From Bacteroidales bacterium Bact_09 (GTDB lineage: Bacteria > Bacteroidota > Bacteroidia > Bacteroidales > UBA932): a stretch of 64,000 nt of DNA. The translations under genes were made by a program, and so were the position numbers. The stretch spans positions 1 to 64,000 of the forward strand of contig LUZA01000025.1 in assembly GCA_001603455.1 (NCBI GenBank), in the 5' to 3' direction. Of this stretch, positions 59,965 through 64,000 are shown piece by piece; the first letter of the stretch is position 1; each line of letters opens with the position of its first letter. The notes under the pieces are model-generated. The model was given only the letters and a program-made list of their open reading frames with translations. It was not told the origin of the DNA and ran no database searches.

Positions 59965-61176
59965 ATGAAAAAGTATGCTTATTATTTCCTAGCGGCATTT
60001 GTCGCATGGGCCGTTCTCACCGGATGCGGGAGAGACAGAACTCTGGAAAAACTTTCTGTTATTTCCGACAACATGAAAACGGCTTTTGCACCCGACAGGC
60101 GGGAGAAAGTTTACGAGATCTCTTTTGAAAAACAAAAAAACTCAAAAACTTATACAGCAAAAGGATCGACCACCGAACCCGGCGTGGGACCGGCTTTGAC
60201 AGCTGCTGCTGCCTCTCAGGGTATTCAATTGACAGACAGTATTACTGTATTACCGGATCCCTCTCTCAACGGGTTTATTTACGGAGTAACCTCCCTGTCT
60301 GTGGCCAACCTCAGGTATGAGTCCAGGTATGCAGCTGAATCGGCAACCCAGACGCTGATGGGAATGCCATTGCGCATACTTGATAAAAAAGGAGGCTGGA
60401 CCAGGGTTATGACCCCGGAAGGTTATATTGCATGGGTATCTTCCGGAAGTTTGCAGGAGATGGATCAGGCGGCTTATGACAATTGGATGGCAGCACCTAG
60501 GGTGATCGTGAACAAGCACTATACCTTGTTTAGGGAACAGCCCCTGCCCGGAGCCCCTGTGGTCTCTGACGGGGTGTGGGGCAATATAGTAGAACTGGAA
60601 GGACAGACCTCCTTGTATTACAGGGTAAAATTACCTGACGGGAAACAGGCATACCTTTCGCGTTTTGATGCCGAACCATTCCAACGTTGGGCGCATGATG
60701 CAGATCCATTGCCCGAACATATCATATCGACGGCTATGCAGTTTGTGGGCTTTCCTTACCTGTGGGCCGGCACCTCGGTCAAGGCAATGGATTGCAGCGG
60801 TTTGGTAAAAACGGTTTTCTATCTTAACGGGATCATTCTCCTGCGGGATGCTTCCCAGCAGGCACGTATGGGGGAACCGGTTGATATTACCCAGGGATGG
60901 GATCATCTGAAGATGGGAGATCTGATATTTTTTGGAAGGAGGGCAACAAATGATAATAAGGAAAGCATAACTCATGTGGGGATATATATAGGCGACGGCC
61001 GTTTCATACATTCGGCCGGACGGGTCAGGATCAATTCGCTGGATCCGGCCAGTACTATTTATTACGAAGGATCTGACCGGTTACTGAAAGCGGCCAGGAT
61101 ACTTGGTCATATTGATGACGGAACCCAGGTGATTTCTATCAGGGAACATCCTTGGTACGGGATATCAGCACAGTAG
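59965..61176 (+). CDS. SH3-containing NlpC/P60 (C40) peptidase, lipoprotein
   Basis: Lipobox LTGC; FVGFPYLWAGTSVKAMDCSGLVKTVF; THVGIYIGDGRFIHSAG. Confidence 0.94.
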   Translation: MKKYAYYFLAAFVAWAVLTGCGRDRTLEKLSVISDNMKTAFAPDRREKVYEISFEKQKNSKTYTAKGSTTEPGVGPALTAAAASQGIQLTDSITVLPDPSLNGFIYGVTSLSVANLRYESRYAAESATQTLMGMPLRILDKKGGWTRVMTPEGYIAWVSSGSLQEMDQAAYDNWMAAPRVIVNKHYTLFREQPLPGAPVVSDGVWGNIVELEGQTSLYYRVKLPDGKQAYLSRFDAEPFQRWAHDADPLPEHIISTAMQFVGFPYLWAGTSVKAMDCSGLVKTVFYLNGIILLRDASQQARMGEPVDITQGWDHLKMGDLIFFGRRATNDNKESITHVGIYIGDGRFIHSAGRVRINSLDPASTIYYEGSDRLLKAARILGHIDDGTQVISIREHPWYGISAQ

Positions 61177-61199
61177 AGCACATATCACATTATTATGAA

Positions 61200-62378
61200 A
61201 TGAAATCTTCAAGACGCGATTTTCTTAAGACATCCATGGCGCTGGCTGCCGTTGCAGCCGTGACAAGTCCGGCCCGTTTGTTTGCTGCAGAAACTAAAAA
61301 ATCATTACAGACAAAAGGTGCCTCCGGAACAGATAAAATGGTACTCACATTTGAACCATTTGAAGCCCGGATGAAACACGTATTCACCATATCGGGGTCC
61401 TCCCGTTCTACCACACCCATAGTACTGACCAGAATTGCATACCAGGGATATGTGGGTTACGGAGAAGCTTCCATGCCCCCGTATCTTGGAGAAAGTACGG
61501 CTTCTGTAATGGATTTCCTCAGGCGGGTGGATCTGAGCCGATTCAGTTCCCCGTTCCAGATGGAAGAGATTCTGACCTATGTGGACAACATCACAACAAA
61601 TAATACGGCGGCCAAATGTGCGGTGGACATCGCCCTGCACGACCTGTGCGGGAAAATTATGGGACAGCCCTGGTGGAAGATATGGGGCTGGAGCAATAAA
61701 GACCTGCCAAGCACTTGCGTTACGGTTGGGTTGGCTTATGCTTCGGACGGGAGCATAGACAAGGAAGAAGTACGCAAAAAGACCCTGGAAACGCTGGATT
61801 ACAATCTGATAAAAGTAAAACTCGGCAATACCGAGGAGAATGACAAGACCATGATCAACACCATCCGGGAAGTGACCGATCTGCCCATAGTGGTGGACGC
61901 CAATCAGGGATGGAAAGAAAAGGGGTATGCGCTCGCAATGATTGAATGGCTGGCCCGGCGTGGTGTCCAGATGGTCGAACAGCCGATGCCCAAACTGATG
62001 CTCGATGAAACAGTCTGGCTGCGCGACCGGAGTCCCCTTCCCATCATGGCCGATGAAGCCTGCCAGCGTCTGTCCGATGTACATAAATTGTACGGGGCCT
62101 ATGACGGTATAAATATAAAATTAATGAAATGCACCGGTATGCGCGAGGCACGGGAAATGATCACCCTGGCCAGAGCGCTTCATATGCGCATTATGATGGG
62201 TTGCATGACAGAAACATCGGTGGCCATTTCGGCAGCTGCTCAATTCGCTAGTCAGCTGGAATGGGCCGATTTGGATGGAAACTGGCTGATAGCCAATGAT
62301 ATATTTACCGGGATGAAAGTGGTTGACGGACACATAACCCTGGAAGACAAACCGGGTATTGGCGTTGAACCGTTATAA
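61200..62378 (+). CDS. Dipeptide (L-Ala-D/L-Glu-type) epimerase of the enolase superfamily with Tat-like signal
   Basis: SRRDFLKTSMALAAVAAV; DLIKVKLG-like NLIKVKLG; VVDANQGW; EQPMPK; start at 61200. Confidence 0.9.
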   Translation: MKSSRRDFLKTSMALAAVAAVTSPARLFAAETKKSLQTKGASGTDKMVLTFEPFEARMKHVFTISGSSRSTTPIVLTRIAYQGYVGYGEASMPPYLGESTASVMDFLRRVDLSRFSSPFQMEEILTYVDNITTNNTAAKCAVDIALHDLCGKIMGQPWWKIWGWSNKDLPSTCVTVGLAYASDGSIDKEEVRKKTLETLDYNLIKVKLGNTEENDKTMINTIREVTDLPIVVDANQGWKEKGYALAMIEWLARRGVQMVEQPMPKLMLDETVWLRDRSPLPIMADEACQRLSDVHKLYGAYDGINIKLMKCTGMREAREMITLARALHMRIMMGCMTETSVAISAAAQFASQLEWADLDGNWLIANDIFTGMKVVDGHITLEDKPGIGVEPL

Positions 62379-62403
62379 TGGATTTTATATAAACCTGAAT
62401 AGT

Positions 62404-62679
62404 ATGCCAAGGAATTTAAGAACATTCAAAAAAGATATTGATTATTTAATAGACGAGGTGATCTCGGATTGCTGTACTTTTATATATATCAATCCCGACA
62501 AGAAAGAGGCAAAGGCCATGGAGGTGCTCAACGAGGCTATTGCCCTGAGGAATGAAATGTTTGATCGTCTGAATAAAATACATGAAAAACCGGCCAGGCC
62601 TCATTTCAAGACTTTGAAAGAAGAATTTCTAAAAAGAGTAGATGCCTTATTTGAAAAAATAAGTGAATTGGCAAAATAG
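62404..62679 (+). CDS. Small conserved-looking hypothetical protein
   Basis: MPRNLRTFKKDIDYLIDEVISDCCTFIYINPDKKEAKAMEVLNEAIALRNEM; open frame between epimerase and metH. Confidence 0.75.
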   Translation: MPRNLRTFKKDIDYLIDEVISDCCTFIYINPDKKEAKAMEVLNEAIALRNEMFDRLNKIHEKPARPHFKTLKEEFLKRVDALFEKISELAK

Positions 62680-64000
62680 TAAACCCGGAATCCTTCTTCA
62701 GGGGCGAATATTGATTTTGGACGGGGCAATGGGTACAATGATCCAGCGCCTTGGGCCGTCTTTCCCCCCGGGAAATGAGGGGAACAATGATATGCTTGTC
62801 CTTACCCGGCCGGAACTCATCCTTTCTATTCATAAGGATTACGTCAAGGCAGGTGCAGACATTGTTACCACCAACACCTTCAATGCCAATCGTATATCCC
62901 AATTGGATTACGGTATGCAGGATCAGGTTTACAAAATAAATTATGAGGCTGCCCGCTTGGCACATGAAAGCGGAGCCATGCTGATAGCCGGATCGATGGG
63001 ACCTACCAACAAATCTGCTTCTATTTCGCCCGATGTTAACCAGCCCGGATTCCGTGCAGTGGATTTTAACACCCTGGTAGAAGCATACCGCGAACAGGCT
63101 CGCGGTTTGAAGGATGGAGGAGTTGACCTGTTTCTGGTCGAGACAGTGTTTGACACATTGAATGCCAAAGCCGCTTTGTTTGCCTTATCGGAAGAGGCGC
63201 CGGGAATCCCTGTTATATTATCGGCAACCATTGGTGACAATTCAGGAAGGGTACTTTCGGGACAGACCATAGAAGCATTTCTGGTTTCGACTGCACATGC
63301 CGGATTATTTGGAGTAGGTTTGAATTGCTCGTTCGGCCCCGATAAGATGCTGCCTTATATGCGAACTCTGTCGCGTTATGCCCTAACGTTCACCAGTGCT
63401 CATCCCAACGCCGGATTACCCGATCTGTACGGCAACTACAACCTTACTCCGGAAAAGATGATTCATCAGGTAAAACCCTATATAGATGAAGGCCTGGTAA
63501 ACATCATCGGGGGATGTTGCGGAACAACCCCTAGTCACATAGCAGCCCTGGCAGCCATGGTCCACCAAAGCAAGGCTCCTGTAAGAAACCCGGGTTCTAC
63601 CGGAGATGCCATGCCTTCCCGCTCAGTGATACTAAGCGGACTGGAAGTGCTGACCGTCCAGGAAGAACCGGCTTTCCTGGTAGTGGGGGAACGCACCAAT
63701 GTTTCGGGAAGCCGCCGGTTTGCACGTCTGATCAATGAGAAAAAATACGACGAAGCACTGGAGATTGCACGGGGTATGGTTCAGGACGGAGCCCATATTC
63801 TGGATGTGAATATGGACGATCCCATGCTGGATGCCCCGGTTGCCATGAGAGAATTTTTACTCAGGCTTGGCTCTGATCCCGAAGTTGCCCGTGTACCCCT
63901 GATGCTGGATTCATCGTGTTGGGAAGTTCTGGAAGCCGGGTTACAATGCATACAGGGCAAGTCTATCGTCAATTCGATCAGTTTGAAAGAGGGACCCGCA
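62663..64000 (+). CDS. metH: Cobalamin-dependent methionine synthase, N-terminal part, truncated by window edge
   Basis: ILILDGAMGTMIQRL; TNTFNANRISQLDYG; GLNCSFGP; GGCCGTTPSHI; FLVVGERTNVSGSRRFARLI. Absent from ORF track because it runs off the end; GTG 62663 is the likely start. Confidence 0.95.
   Translation, partial: MNWQNSKPGILLQGRILILDGAMGTMIQRLGPSFPPGNEGNNDMLVLTRPELILSIHKDYVKAGADIVTTNTFNANRISQLDYGMQDQVYKINYEAARLAHESGAMLIAGSMGPTNKSASISPDVNQPGFRAVDFNTLVEAYREQARGLKDGGVDLFLVETVFDTLNAKAALFALSEEAPGIPVILSATIGDNSGRVLSGQTIEAFLVSTAHAGLFGVGLNCSFGPDKMLPYMRTLSRYALTFTSAHPNAGLPDLYGNYNLTPEKMIHQVKPYIDEGLVNIIGGCCGTTPSHIAALAAMVHQSKAPVRNPGSTGDAMPSRSVILSGLEVLTVQEEPAFLVVGERTNVSGSRRFARLINEKKYDEALEIARGMVQDGAHILDVNMDDPMLDAPVAMREFLLRLGSDPEVARVPLMLDSSCWEVLEAGLQCIQGKSIVNSISLKEGPA

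Noticed and set aside
62600-62665. Cobalamin or SAM riboswitch before metH
   Set aside because: metH starts inside the preceding ORF; no intergenic leader exists here.

Overview
The window is a compact, almost entirely protein-coding segment of a Bacteroidota (Bacteroidales-like) chromosome. Support for this comes from GSCFA, DUF4249, DUF4831 and OstA-like families, the RseC-RnfBCDGEA order, and TAnnTTTG -7 promoter elements. From left to right it holds: the distal S10/spc/alpha ribosomal operon (rpsH to rplQ, with secY, map, infA, rpmJ, rpoA); tgt and an LptG-type permease; a clearly decayed L-threonine-dehydrogenase-type epimerase; nupC; GSCFA; HU; a TonB receptor/DUF4249 pair; thiN-fmt-LptF; alaS; paired M23 peptidases; MerR, Nif3 and a Zn-ribbon protein; a class III aminotransferase; dnaB; RseC plus the Rnf complex; dacA-like, PPIase, dut and murF; GT2; a fused amino-acid ABC SBP/permease; EamA; a POT transporter; an LpxL-like acyltransferase; pepD; rpsF-rpsR-rplI; glyA; an OstA-SurA-PPIase cluster; guaB; a DAACS symporter; LOG; a radical SAM protein; NlpC/P60 plus a dipeptide epimerase; and the 5' part of metH. 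I found no rRNA, tRNA, CRISPR array, IS element, prophage or defence island, and no strong case for a new multigene system. The most notable signals are the multiply deleted epimerase pseudogene, the extreme compaction (5 of 6 convergent pairs overlap tail-to-tail, and the exception is next to the pseudogene), -7 elements placed 4-7 nt from start codons, a near-palindromic divergent promoter, and some unusual domain arrangements. All family calls come from reading motifs by eye; no database search was run.
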